Shown: positions 36,026-45,008 of the stretch, in pieces
How the letters are laid out: each line of letters starts with the position of its first letter
How positions within the stretch are numbered: the stretch's first letter is position 1
Assembly (NCBI RefSeq): GCF_006148925.1
Contig: NZ_VAWB01000003.1
Span: 1-64,000, forward strand
Length of the DNA stretch: 64,000 nucleotides
Source: Hyunsoonleella aestuarii
Lineage (GTDB): Bacteria > Bacteroidota > Bacteroidia > Flavobacteriales > Flavobacteriaceae
Direction: 5' to 3'
Program-made: the position numbers and the translations under genes
Notes under the pieces: generated by a model
Database searches by the model: none
What the model was told of the DNA's origin: nothing
Seen by the model: only the letters and a program-made list of their open reading frames with translations

Positions 36026-36565
36026 ATGAAAACTTTATTTATCGTATTAGGTACGCTTTTACTGTCAACTATTAATAACGCGCAAAATAAAATTACCATG
36101 TCGGATTTAGAACCTTTAAACAATTCAGAATGGACCGGGGTGTTAACCTACCTAGATTATCAGTCTAATAAACTAGTAGATATTGAAACTACATTGCAAA
36201 TTAAAATTAAAGACAACAAAGTGATTTCAAACATGCAATATATATATGAGCCCAAAAAGAATAACAAATCGGTTGTCAAAATAAATAAAAATGGAACTTA
36301 TTACGGTAACGAAAAAATTGTTTCGAACCTACTAGAAAACAATGAAAGAATCATTACTACAACCTATGATGGTCTTGATGATAGTAAGAAAGCACGAATT
36401 TTTATTACACATACTTTTACCGATAAAATCTATACAGTAAGTAAAAAGGTAATATTTAAAGCATCAGGAGATAGTTTAATTAGAAATACATATAAATTCA
36501 AAAAAAATATAAGAATGGGTTTACAAACAAACTCTCTTAAACCTAATAAAAAGCATGATTTATAA
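36026..36565 (+). CDS. Secreted protein of unknown function
   Basis: 179 residues with a signal peptide (MKTLFIVLGTLLLSTINNAQ). The mature part is beta-rich with repeated ways of returning to short charged strands (WTGVLTYLDYQSNKLVDIETTLQIKI, KVISNMQYIYEPKKNNKS), like a small lipocalin or beta-sandwich. I recognise no family. The gene begins 4 bases after the DoxX gene, so the pair is an operon. Its last codons form the left arm of the terminator hairpin. Confidence 0.75.
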   Translation: MKTLFIVLGTLLLSTINNAQNKITMSDLEPLNNSEWTGVLTYLDYQSNKLVDIETTLQIKIKDNKVISNMQYIYEPKKNNKSVVKINKNGTYYGNEKIVSNLLENNERIITTTYDGLDDSKKARIFITHTFTDKIYTVSKKVIFKASGDSLIRNTYKFKKNIRMGLQTNSLKPNKKHDL

Positions 36566-36578
36566 TAATCATGCTTTT
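36549..36578 (+). terminator. Terminator overlapping the end of the secreted-protein gene
   Basis: A 12-bp perfect stem, AAAAGCATGATT (36549-36560) with AATCATGCTTTT (36567-36578), and a 6-base loop that contains the TAA stop. The left arm is coding sequence. Confidence 0.75.
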
Positions 36579-36668
36579 CATGTTTCCTCTTTATATAATA
36601 GATAGAACAAAATTTGGTGTGCGAATCTTTTCATTTTTTTATCTTGTCATCTATTAAAAACAAAAAAT

Positions 36669-37058
36669 ATGAAGAACTTTTTCAATTACGGTTTACTAAT
36701 ACTTAGAGTTGGTATAGGCAGCTTAATGCTTACTCACGGAATTCCTAAAATATCAAAGCTCGCCGAAAGTCCCATTAAATTTCCTGATCCTATTGGATTA
36801 GGGGCCTCCACATCCTTAATACTAACAATTATTGCTGAGGTTTTGGCACCAATTTTAATAATAATAGGACTAAAAACCAAGCTTGCGTCTATTCCGGCTG
36901 CTATTACTATGTTTGTTGCATTTTTTATTGTTCATGCAAGCGATCCAATAGGTAAGAAAGAAAAGGCACTACTATATTTAATATGTTTTATTGTTATCTT
37001 TCTAACTGGTGCCGGAAAATATTCTTTAGATGGCCTGCTTACTAAAAACAAACACTAG
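36669..37058 (+). CDS. DoxX family membrane protein (short)
   Basis: 129 residues, four membrane helices, with the typical LRVGIGSLMLTHGIPKI start and IAEVLAPILIIIGLKTKLASIPAAITMFVAFF core. It is diverged from the larger DoxX protein at 35533 and shares only the family plan. A terminator hairpin lies between the two, so it is a separate transcript. Function unknown. Confidence 0.88.
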   Translation: MKNFFNYGLLILRVGIGSLMLTHGIPKISKLAESPIKFPDPIGLGASTSLILTIIAEVLAPILIIIGLKTKLASIPAAITMFVAFFIVHASDPIGKKEKALLYLICFIVIFLTGAGKYSLDGLLTKNKH

Positions 37059-37140
37059 AGTACCTTTCAAATAACATTTTGTTCAAAAAAAAGTTTTATC
37101 TAAATATTAAAGGTTCTATATTTAGAGATATCCTTTATAT

Positions 37141-38757
37141 ATGCTCTCTAAACAAGACAAAGCAAAATTAAGAGGTACTATTTTCAGACATCTTGATGGT
37201 ATAGCAACAGCTACAACGGTTTTTGCACTATACAAAAAAGGTGTCTTAGACTATATTCTCGAACATAGAATTGTAGAATTAAGTAATCTTGTATTAACAT
37301 TCAATGCTAATGAAGGCTATCTTAATGTTGCACTAAGGATATTATGTTCTCAAGGATGGTTAATTCAGCATATAGATAATAATAGTAATACCATTCAATA
37401 TGAAATTAATGCTAATACAGCAAAGGCATTTTCATTGGCTTCGCTTTATAAATCTCCTGTTCTATTATTAAAGTATTCAGTGAAATTCCCGTCAAAGCGA
37501 ATCGGGCCAGATGCGTTTAATGCTTTGCAAAATGTATTTAAAAAATTTGATAATGATTTCGGACTAAGAAATGCAACATCGGACGCCATTGAAAAACAAG
37601 TTTTAAAACATATAGAAGGTGTTATTGCAGCTCCTCTTATTGTTTTATTAGGAGTTAACGGCTTGTTTCATAAATATTTTATGGAAGCGTCTTTTAGAGC
37701 CCAAGAATACCATAGTGATCCCGAAAGTTTCGAGAAAATATTAGACTTTCTTTGTTGTTTAGGATGGTTTTCAAAAAAGAAAGACACCTATAAGTTTACA
37801 GATGAAGGATTGTTTTTTGCAAAACGGGCGAGTGCATATGGAGTTACTGTATCTTATCTTCCTACCTTTGTAAATTTAGATGAATTGTTATTTGGAAATC
37901 CTTTAATATTAAACACTAATTCCGCAGATGATATAGAAAAGCATGTAGAAAGAGAAATGAACGTTTGGGGCAGCGGAGGAGCTCATTCAACTTACTTTAG
38001 AATTGTTGACGAAATTATCATCAAACTCTTCAATAAGCCTATAGAAGAACAGCCTAAAGGCGTTTTAGATATGGGGTGTGGCAATGGTGCTTTTATTCAA
38101 CACATTTTTGATGTTATTGAATTCAAAACACTCCGAGGGACTATGTTAGATGAACATCCTTTATTATTAGTTGGTGCAGACTTTAATAAAGCTGCATTAA
38201 GAGTAACACGAGCAAACCTAATTAAGGCAGATATTTGGGCAAAAGTAATTTGGGGCGATATTGGGCGACCAGATTTACTGTCCAAAGATTTAAAGGAAGA
38301 CTACAATATTGATCTAAGAGACTTACTAAATGTTAGAACTTTTTTAGATCATAATCGAATTTGGGAACCACCAATTAGTAAGACATCAACTCTTAGCAAT
38401 TCTTCCGGAGCATATGCCTTTAAAGGAAGGCGACTTAGTAATAATTTGGTAGAACAATCCCTTTTAGAACATTTTAAAAAATGGAAGCCTTTTGTGGATA
38501 AGTTTGGATTATTAATCATTGAACTTCACACAATTAATCCAAAAGTAACTTCTTCAAATTTAGGAAGAACACCAGCTACAGCCTACGATGCAACTCATGG
38601 TTATTCAGATCAATATATTTTGGAAGTAGAGGTATTTAATAAAATTGTAACCGAAGCAGGTTTAGAACCAGACCCTAATTATTTTACTACTTTTCCAAAT
38701 AATGAATTAGCCACCGTTAGTATAAACCTTTTAAAAGGAAATAATAAATCTATTTAA
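37141..38757 (+). CDS. SAM-dependent methyltransferase with duplicated N-terminal winged-helix-like region
   Basis: 538 residues. Two N-terminal stretches look like copies of one helical unit: RHLDGIATATTVFALYKKGV ... LRILCSQGWL and KHIEGVIAAPLIVLLGVNGL ... LDFLCCLGWF, as in O-methyltransferase dimerisation domains. The SAM loop LDMGCGNGAF is near residue 310. After it come a long insert and GDIGRPDLL, RDLLNVRTFLDHNR and PP, which I associate with the AprA/CurA-type polyketide methyltransferase group from memory. The substrate is unknown. Its TAA overlaps the ATG of the next gene by one base, so they are coupled. Confidence 0.75.
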   Translation: MLSKQDKAKLRGTIFRHLDGIATATTVFALYKKGVLDYILEHRIVELSNLVLTFNANEGYLNVALRILCSQGWLIQHIDNNSNTIQYEINANTAKAFSLASLYKSPVLLLKYSVKFPSKRIGPDAFNALQNVFKKFDNDFGLRNATSDAIEKQVLKHIEGVIAAPLIVLLGVNGLFHKYFMEASFRAQEYHSDPESFEKILDFLCCLGWFSKKKDTYKFTDEGLFFAKRASAYGVTVSYLPTFVNLDELLFGNPLILNTNSADDIEKHVEREMNVWGSGGAHSTYFRIVDEIIIKLFNKPIEEQPKGVLDMGCGNGAFIQHIFDVIEFKTLRGTMLDEHPLLLVGADFNKAALRVTRANLIKADIWAKVIWGDIGRPDLLSKDLKEDYNIDLRDLLNVRTFLDHNRIWEPPISKTSTLSNSSGAYAFKGRRLSNNLVEQSLLEHFKKWKPFVDKFGLLIIELHTINPKVTSSNLGRTPATAYDATHGYSDQYILEVEVFNKIVTEAGLEPDPNYFTTFPNNELATVSINLLKGNNKSI

Positions 38758-39233
38758 TGAAAGCAGTTTCGGTAACAACCATAAAAAAGGAATTACAATA
38801 TTTCTCTCAGCAAGATCTAATAGCGCTTTGTTTAAGACTGTCTACATTTAAAAAAGAAAATAAAGAGCTTCTTACCTATTTACTTTTTGAATCGGATGAT
38901 GAGCCATCTTATATCGCCAGTATTAAAGAACATATTGATAATCAGTTTGAACTAATCAACACTAAAAGTTATTTCTACATTAGAAAAAGTGTGCGTAAAA
39001 TACTCCGCGAAATAAAAAAATACGTGAGATACTCAAAACATAAAGAAACCGAAGTAGAGCTCCTACTCTATTTTTGTGAAAAATTAAAAGATTTTAACCC
39101 TAGTATTACTAAAAGTCAGCAGCTAGTTAATTCATATAATCGACAAATAATTCTAGCTAAAAAGATAGTTTCTTCGCTCCATGAAGATTTGCAATATGAT
39201 TATAATTTGGTAATCCAAGAATTAGAACTTTAA
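38757..39233 (+). CDS. Conserved helical protein coupled to the methyltransferase
   Basis: 158 residues, all-helical by pattern, with many Lys, Glu and Leu and no signal peptide. Segments such as LQYFSQQDLIALCLRLSTFKKEN and RKSVRKILREIKKYVRYSK suggest a bundle or HEAT-like pair. Start and upstream stop overlap as TAATG. From memory a protein of this type is common in Flavobacteriia but unnamed. It may be a partner or chaperone of the methyltransferase; nothing in the sequence shows it. Confidence 0.75.
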   Translation: MKAVSVTTIKKELQYFSQQDLIALCLRLSTFKKENKELLTYLLFESDDEPSYIASIKEHIDNQFELINTKSYFYIRKSVRKILREIKKYVRYSKHKETEVELLLYFCEKLKDFNPSITKSQQLVNSYNRQIILAKKIVSSLHEDLQYDYNLVIQELEL

Positions 39234-39271
39234 ACTACTCTTGTGTTTAAAACATATCAAGTTAGAATTTA

Positions 39272-39279
39272 TAACTTTG
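39272..39279 (+). promoter_or_regulatory. Candidate -7 element for mutS2
   Basis: TAACTTTG matches TAnnTTTG, 25 bases before the ATG at 39305. Confidence 0.45.
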
Positions 39280-39304
39280 TGGCTTCTGTAAGGACATTAC
39301 TTAA

Positions 39305-41470
39305 ATGATTAATATTCACGAAAAGACATTACAAGATTTAGAATTTCAAACGGTTTTACAACAGGTTAGTGAACTTTGCATTACAACTCTTGGAAACAAA
39401 AAGGCGCTTGAGACTGTTCCGTTTAAGAACAAAGGAACACTAACAAACGCCTTATATTTAACCAATGAGTACGTCTCATCTTTTTACAATGATAATCGTA
39501 TTCCTAACCACGGGTTTGATACTATTACTAAGGAATTAAAACTTTTAAATATTGAAAACACCTATTTAGAAGTTCATGGGCTTCGTAAAATTGTATCCAT
39601 GTCCATAACCGTTAATGCACTTGTTACATTTATAAAAAAATTTGAAGAATATTACCCTACGCTGAATGCCTTTGCGTCTCATATTGAAGTTACCAAAGTA
39701 ATCATTGAAAAAGTTGACACTATTGTTGATCGATTTGGTGATATTAAAAACAATGCCTCTAATTTACTTTTCGATTTAAGACAAAGTATAAACCGAATTA
39801 AAGGTAAAATAAATCAAAGTTTTTCAACAGCCCTAAACATGTACCATAATCTTGAATATTTAGATGATATTCGAGAAACCGTGGTAGACAATAAACGCGT
39901 ACTAGCAGTTAAAGCTATGTATAGACGCAAAGTTAAAGGTTCTATAATGGGCGGCAGTAAAACAGGAAGTATTGTTTATATAGAACCTGAAACTACCCTA
40001 CAATATTCAAGAGAGCTTAATAATCTTGAATATGAAGAAAAAGAAGAGGTTATTAGAATTTTGAAAGAAGTAACCAATTTTATGCGTCAGTTTTTGCCGC
40101 TGCTTAGAGATTATCAAGATTTTTTAATTGATATTGATGTTATTTCTGCAAAAGCAAAATATGCAAAATCTATGAATGCTATTCTTCCAGAAATTGTGGA
40201 AGACAGAAACATGATTTTAAGAGATGCCTATCATCCTTTATTGTACTTAACCAACTTAGAAAAAAAGGAAAAAACATTTCCGCAAACAATAGAACTCAAA
40301 CAAGACAAGCGCATAATTGTCATTTCGGGTCCTAATGCCGGCGGAAAAAGTATCACTTTAAAAACAGTCGGTTTGTTGCAAGTCATGTTACAAAGTGGTT
40401 TATTAATCCCTGTACATGAACGCAGTAAAGCCTGTTTATTTGATCGTATTTTAAGTGATATTGGTGATAACCAATCTATAGAAAATCATTTGAGTACTTA
40501 TAGCTACAGGCTTAAGCAAATGAATTACTTCTTAAGAAAGTGTAATAAAAACACACTTTTTCTAATTGATGAATTTGGAACAGGAAGTGACCCCGAATTA
40601 GGTGGTGCTTTAGCTGAAACATTTTTGGAAGAGTTCTACCATCGTGAGGCTTTTGGAATTATAACAACACATTACTCCAATCTCAAAATATTAGCCAACG
40701 AATTACCACACATGCTTAATGCTAATATGCTTTTTGATGAGCGTACTTTAGAACCGCTTTTCAAGTTGGTTATTGGGCAAGCAGGAAGCTCGTTCACCTT
40801 TGAAGTCGCACAGAAAAATGGGATTCCATATAGTTTAATTAATCGCGCTAAAAAGAAAATTGAACGTAGTAAAGTACGCTTTGATGCGACTATTGCGAAA
40901 CTTCAAAAAGAACGTTCCCGATTAGAAAAAACAGGTCAATCTCTTAAACTTAATGAGAAAAAGAAGATTGAAGAAGCCGATAAACTAGAAGAGATGAATG
41001 CTAAAATTCAGAAGAAGTTAGAAAGCTATCAGGAGTTATACGATAGTAATCAACGTTTAATTTATCTCGGACAGAAAGTCAATGACATTGCTGAAACCTA
41101 TTTTGAAAACAAACAAAAAAGAGTGTTAATGGACGAACTTTTCAAACTCGTTCAAATAGAAAACTCAAAACGTAAAAAAGTTTCGGCTAAACAGAAAAAG
41201 GCTAAAAAGGCCAAAGAACAACAGGTAAAACAAGAAGCTGAAAAGAAAGTAAACGTTATACGCAAAAGGAAAAAAGTTGAAAAGAAAAAAGCTATTGAAA
41301 CGCCTAAACCTAAACCAAATTTAAAAATTGGTGACCGTGTTAGACTTGAAGATGGTCGAGCTGTTGGTAGCATTGATAAAATTGAAAAAAACAAAGCCAC
41401 AGTTAACTATGGCTTGTTTACAACAAATGTAAGTTTGGAACAACTCGAATTAGTTGAGGCCAAGAAATAG
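39305..41470 (+). CDS. MutS2-type ATPase lacking the Smr domain
   Basis: 721 residues. The core is MutS-like: clamp and lever helices (about 1-310), Walker A SGPNAGGKS (342-349 region), Walker B LFLIDEFGTGSDPE, and a signature GGALAE. A long charged coiled coil follows (about 515-665) and then a small KOW-like barrel (GDRVRLEDGRAVGSIDKIEKN). MutS2 of Bacillus ends in an Smr nuclease domain; here no Smr motif (LDLRG, HG.G.G) exists and the gene has a normal stop. MutS2 acts on recombination intermediates or on collided ribosomes. Without Smr it may need another nuclease. Confidence 0.88.
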   Translation: MINIHEKTLQDLEFQTVLQQVSELCITTLGNKKALETVPFKNKGTLTNALYLTNEYVSSFYNDNRIPNHGFDTITKELKLLNIENTYLEVHGLRKIVSMSITVNALVTFIKKFEEYYPTLNAFASHIEVTKVIIEKVDTIVDRFGDIKNNASNLLFDLRQSINRIKGKINQSFSTALNMYHNLEYLDDIRETVVDNKRVLAVKAMYRRKVKGSIMGGSKTGSIVYIEPETTLQYSRELNNLEYEEKEEVIRILKEVTNFMRQFLPLLRDYQDFLIDIDVISAKAKYAKSMNAILPEIVEDRNMILRDAYHPLLYLTNLEKKEKTFPQTIELKQDKRIIVISGPNAGGKSITLKTVGLLQVMLQSGLLIPVHERSKACLFDRILSDIGDNQSIENHLSTYSYRLKQMNYFLRKCNKNTLFLIDEFGTGSDPELGGALAETFLEEFYHREAFGIITTHYSNLKILANELPHMLNANMLFDERTLEPLFKLVIGQAGSSFTFEVAQKNGIPYSLINRAKKKIERSKVRFDATIAKLQKERSRLEKTGQSLKLNEKKKIEEADKLEEMNAKIQKKLESYQELYDSNQRLIYLGQKVNDIAETYFENKQKRVLMDELFKLVQIENSKRKKVSAKQKKAKKAKEQQVKQEAEKKVNVIRKRKKVEKKKAIETPKPKPNLKIGDRVRLEDGRAVGSIDKIEKNKATVNYGLFTTNVSLEQLELVEAKK

Positions 41471-41497
41471 CAGTTATATAAGTGATTTAAACGTTTT

Positions 41498-41526
41498 TTT
41501 GAATACAATGTAAAGCGGTATCTTTG
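41498..41526 (+). promoter_or_regulatory. Promoter with start codon at about the transcript start
   Basis: TTTG (41498-41501), 17-base spacer, TATCTTTG (41519-41526), then the ATG at 41531, only 4 bases later. If this promoter is used, the mRNA would have almost no leader. The spacer is shorter than the usual 19-21. Confidence 0.5.
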
Positions 41527-41530
41527 CTAT

Positions 41531-41950
41531 ATGAATTTTGGTGTTCCAAATAACAAAAGTCTTATTCTTTTTGACGGTGTTTGTAACCTTTGCAATAACT
41601 CGGTTAAATATGTAATTAAGCACGACACGTCTAACAAATTTATGTTTGCTCCCTTGCAGGGCACTACTGGCAAAAGCATTGTTGAGCATTACAATATTAA
41701 CACGGCAAAAATAGATTCCATTATACTCTACAATCCAGAAAAAGGAATTGTATACAAAAGTACTGCCGCACTTAAAGTAGCTTCTAAATTGGGGTTCCCA
41801 ATCAATATACTTATTGTATTTTTAGTTATTCCAGCTTTTATACGAAATTGGGTTTACGATTTTATAGCCAAAAACCGCTATAAATGGTACGGTAAAAAGG
41901 AGGCTTGTATGATTCCTACTCCCGAACTTAGGAGTAAGTTTTTGGGCTAG
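41531..41950 (+). CDS. DCC family thiol-disulfide oxidoreductase
   Basis: 139 residues, a thioredoxin-fold-like protein of the DUF393/DCC family. The name motif is clear: LFDGVCNLCNNS with CxxC Cys near residues 17 and 20. The middle has FAPLQGTTGK, then SIILYNPEKG with a YKS motif, and the C-terminal YRWYGKKEACMIPTPELRSKFL-like segment (here starting YKWYGKKEA). No signal peptide. Substrate unknown. It is close to several thiol-related genes in this window but not in one operon with them. Confidence 0.9.
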   Translation: MNFGVPNNKSLILFDGVCNLCNNSVKYVIKHDTSNKFMFAPLQGTTGKSIVEHYNINTAKIDSIILYNPEKGIVYKSTAALKVASKLGFPINILIVFLVIPAFIRNWVYDFIAKNRYKWYGKKEACMIPTPELRSKFLG

Positions 41951-41963
41951 TCAATTTTTATAT

Positions 41964-42734
41964 TTAAGATTTAGATTTATAACTCTTTAAAGTAAAGCCA
42001 AAAGTTAAAAAAGTATCTTCTTGTTCCTGTCCTTCAATTACAATACTCTCGAAAGTATGCAGGTAGTTTATTTTAAAGTTAAGGTATTTCCAAACAGGGA
42101 ATTCCAATCCTAAATCGGTTTGCCAACGGTAGTTATTTCCCTCTTCAAGTGAAGGTTGTATAAAATTTTCATGCGTTAATATCATCTTGTTTTTAAATAA
42201 ATAATATTTACCATTCACCCATAGTGTTGCTCGCATGGTATTTATATGTCTATTGCCATTATATTCTACTTTATTGAAGTTGGTTTCGTTAAATGCGGTT
42301 TGCTCGTATTCGCTTGTTAGTGCTAACTTAAGCCAGTCATCTTTCTTTGAATATGCTTGATAGGTAATACCTAAGCCAAATAGCGAGCGTAAATCTATTT
42401 CCCTTCTAAAATTGGTGCTTACAAAACCCAAAACAAGTGGATATAACTTTCTATCTGGGTTTAAATACAAAAAGTTTAAACTTAATATATCCTCATCTGC
42501 TTTTTCTTTCCCAAATTCTTGGTACACATAAGAATTTCTGGTTTTAAATACCCAATTCTTCCATGGCTTGAAACCAATTTCAGATTTTGTTCTAAAAATA
42601 ATGGTTTCAACATTACCATCTTGCCAAAATCCAGTTATAGAAAGGTTTGCCTTAAAATTAAGGGAATCGCTTTCATTTATTTGTGCAGAAAGCATTAATG
42701 GAAAAACAAGAATTACAAATAATAATTTCTTCAT
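41964..42734 (-). CDS. DUF481 outer-membrane barrel protein
   Basis: 256 residues with a signal peptide (cleavage near LSAQ, residue 18). The pattern of long amphipathic strands (SIT GFWQDGNVETIIFRTKSE, WVFKTRNSYVYQEFG) matches DUF481, the YdiY-like family of outer-membrane barrels. It ends with a strand close to the C-terminus (FLTFGFTLKSYK) though the last residue is Ser, not aromatic. Function unknown. Convergent with the DCC gene (13 bases between stops). Confidence 0.82.
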   Translation of the reverse strand: MKKLLFVILVFPLMLSAQINESDSLNFKANLSITGFWQDGNVETIIFRTKSEIGFKPWKNWVFKTRNSYVYQEFGKEKADEDILSLNFLYLNPDRKLYPLVLGFVSTNFRREIDLRSLFGLGITYQAYSKKDDWLKLALTSEYEQTAFNETNFNKVEYNGNRHINTMRATLWVNGKYYLFKNKMILTHENFIQPSLEEGNNYRWQTDLGLEFPVWKYLNFKINYLHTFESIVIEGQEQEDTFLTFGFTLKSYKSKS

Positions 42735-42765
42735 ATTGCAATCTTTTAAAGATTAAAATGATTTG

Positions 42766-42773
42766 CAAATATA
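42766..42773 (-). promoter_or_regulatory. Candidate -7 element for the DUF481 gene
   Basis: Reads TATATTTG on the reverse strand, 31 bases before the start codon at 42734. Confidence 0.45.
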
Positions 42774-43008
42774 AGTATGCAGTATCTTTTTTAAAACATG
42801 ACAGTCAAGAATACTGAGAATAAATTAATTATTTAAAGTTTAGAGGATTTGTATGCTAAAAGGAAATAAAAGAAATATTGCTAAGTTTAATTTAAATTAC
42901 AAAAAGATAGTATTTATTTTGGTTACTCATATTTTGATAAGGCATATAATCAGACACAAAACCGAGTTTCAATAGTTTACCGAAAATCTAATCCAAGAAA
43001 TATTGATC

Positions 43009-44169
43009 TTATTTTAAACTCCGTAAAATAAAATCTACTTTTTTATTAGTGTTTTTATTTTCAGTATAAGAATCTGTGATGTGCTTGGAAGGGACTGCAT
43101 ATCCTTTTTCAATTAAGGATTGAATTTCATTTGCATATTCTAAAGATACTTTTCCTGTAAGCAACAAACTCAAATCCTTACCAGATTGGTAATAATCATA
43201 GACTTTTTTAAGTCCAGTTAAATACAAGTAATCCTTTGTAAATCCTCCACCCCGGTGGGCACGAAGCGTAATGTAGAATGCTGTTTCTCGATCTAAATCG
43301 TATTGATTATGTAACAACCTAAAAGTCCTTGAGAATGGATAGCCTTTAGCTAAGGTGTCTACCGCTATAACACGATATGCCAACTCCTTAAGACGCGTAA
43401 TCGTGAGGTTGTTACTCATATACTCTGAAAATACTGCTAAACCTTCCTGAGTTTCTTCATTATTAGGAAAACCGTGAGAAAATATTTTTAAGGGATGTAA
43501 TAATCCATTCATTGTAGTAACCATATGAACCCCAATTTCATGATTTGTTAATACAGCTATCTCATTATCGGAATAGGTGTGGTTTGTGTTTAAAACCAAA
43601 GTTTTAATATTGTTCAGAACCATGGCTATAGCCGATATCTTATCGGAATAATCAATTCGGTAATCAAAATCGTATGCTTCAGAAAAAGTTCTAAAAAAGA
43701 CCTCAGCATCTTTTGCACTGTATTTTGGTTGAAATGAAGTAACCTCTCTATTATCATCTTCAAAATGCAAAATAAACTTTGCGTTCTCAACATCATTTTC
43801 GGTTGGTGTACCAAAACAATGCAAGCAGTTGTAATAAAACTTTTTACCGTTACCAATGGTTTCAATACATTGAATCAATCCAGAATAAGCATAAATAATA
43901 TCTTCGTACAAGTTTCTTATTTCTTCATCCTCAATTGACTCTAAAGATTGTGTGAATAATTGTCTGTGTAATTTAAACTTATCAAAATTTATAGTAGGAT
44001 ATTTAAAAACCGGATCGGTTAAATATTTCGATGAAAAAAAACGTGCTTTTTCTTCTTCAATATTTATAGGGTTAACATAACTGAGTAATTCAATTTGCTT
44101 AACTAGTTTATCTATATTTTTATCAATCTCTAATAGTGCTTTAGAGGCCACATTACCATCAATCTTCAT
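43009..44169 (-). CDS. DUF1704 / QEGLA motif zinc metallopeptidase-like protein
   Basis: 386 residues. The family name motif QEGLA is intact (Gln241, Glu242) and a putative zinc site HEIGVH (HExxxH, His210, Glu211, His215) precedes it. The family is annotated as flavohemoglobin expression-modulating QEGLA motif protein (TIGR02421). Eukaryotic DUF1704 proteins (MATCAP type) are carboxypeptidases that trim C-terminal tyrosine or small peptides, as I recall. No signal peptide, so cytoplasmic. It is the last gene of a four-gene operon, 5 bases after the amidohydrolase gene. A peptidase acting on a small modified peptide is the simplest reading. Confidence 0.88.
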   Translation of the reverse strand: MKIDGNVASKALLEIDKNIDKLVKQIELLSYVNPINIEEEKARFFSSKYLTDPVFKYPTINFDKFKLHRQLFTQSLESIEDEEIRNLYEDIIYAYSGLIQCIETIGNGKKFYYNCLHCFGTPTENDVENAKFILHFEDDNREVTSFQPKYSAKDAEVFFRTFSEAYDFDYRIDYSDKISAIAMVLNNIKTLVLNTNHTYSDNEIAVLTNHEIGVHMVTTMNGLLHPLKIFSHGFPNNEETQEGLAVFSEYMSNNLTITRLKELAYRVIAVDTLAKGYPFSRTFRLLHNQYDLDRETAFYITLRAHRGGGFTKDYLYLTGLKKVYDYYQSGKDLSLLLTGKVSLEYANEIQSLIEKGYAVPSKHITDSYTENKNTNKKVDFILRSLK

Positions 44170-44174
44170 AAAAC

Positions 44175-45005
44175 CTAATTTTTAAATCTGTTATATACAG
44201 CCTGGGCATGCTCTGGAATTCGAATTTTTAATTCCTTTTCAATCGTATTAACCACTTCAGGGTATATAACCTGCTCATTTTCATCACAATATACTTTCGC
44301 TATTTCGGTAGCCAAAACTAAGGTATTTTTAAAGTTTTTAGTAATATATTTTAAGAAATATCCATTGCCATGGAAGGTGTCATTTATTAATGATGTGGAC
44401 TTAATATCATTTGGAAAATTAATTTCTGAAAGGCTTTGTCGCCAATCTTCAATAACTTCTCCAAAACGAGCGTTATCCACATTTGAAGTGCCTAAATTCC
44501 AGGTAGGCACTTCCCTATCCCACCGTTTCCAATTATAACTATGCATATCGTAAACCGTACAAAACCCAAATTTGGACTCTAGTGTTTCTATTAAAGCATG
44601 AACCACCTTATAAAAATTAGCGTGCTTTTGAAGGCTTTTAGCCTTCATAGTTTCTGAAAGTGGTTCTCTCCATAATTGCTTACCCCAAGCCGTTACAAAA
44701 ACCGCATCTACTGGTCCACGGTTTAAATCGTATTCGAAACGCGAATCACAACCAGCAATAACAATTGGATGCATTTTAACCATATTTTTTGTTTCGGGGT
44801 CTTCTTCATACCAGCGTTCGTATTCTGAATGAATACAATTCTTCCAAAGTTCTTTTCTAAATTGATGCCCATCGTGAACTGCACCACAAGCATAGGGAAC
44901 ATACTCATCAATTTTTATGGTAAATGAATAATCTGAGGATACCGCCTCAAAGATTTCTTCATTCTTAATTTTAGTAATAATATCTTTTAATGCTAGCTTT
45001 TGCAT
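44175..45005 (-). CDS. N-formylglutamate amidohydrolase-like protein
   Basis: 276 residues of the FGase (HutG-like) family. Recognisable are YVPYACGAVHDGH, the metal-site ADxR-like AGCDSRFEYDLNRGPVD, YDMHSYNWKR and the GNGYFLKYI region. Classic members hydrolyse N-formyl-L-glutamate in histidine breakdown, but no hut gene is nearby and this one is inside the ATP-grasp/QEGLA operon, so another amide substrate is likely. It is 3 bases after the sulfurtransferase gene and 5 before the QEGLA gene. Confidence 0.85.
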   Translation of the reverse strand: MQKLALKDIITKIKNEEIFEAVSSDYSFTIKIDEYVPYACGAVHDGHQFRKELWKNCIHSEYERWYEEDPETKNMVKMHPIVIAGCDSRFEYDLNRGPVDAVFVTAWGKQLWREPLSETMKAKSLQKHANFYKVVHALIETLESKFGFCTVYDMHSYNWKRWDREVPTWNLGTSNVDNARFGEVIEDWRQSLSEINFPNDIKSTSLINDTFHGNGYFLKYITKNFKNTLVLATEIAKVYCDENEQVIYPEVVNTIEKELKIRIPEHAQAVYNRFKN

Positions 45006-45008
45006 AGT

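Noticed and set aside
42853-42975. 40-codon + strand frame starting MLKGNKRNIAKF
   Set aside because: Short, hydrophobic in the middle by AT bias, no start-site signal, and no partner; a second frame in the same place is equally open, so neither is convincing.
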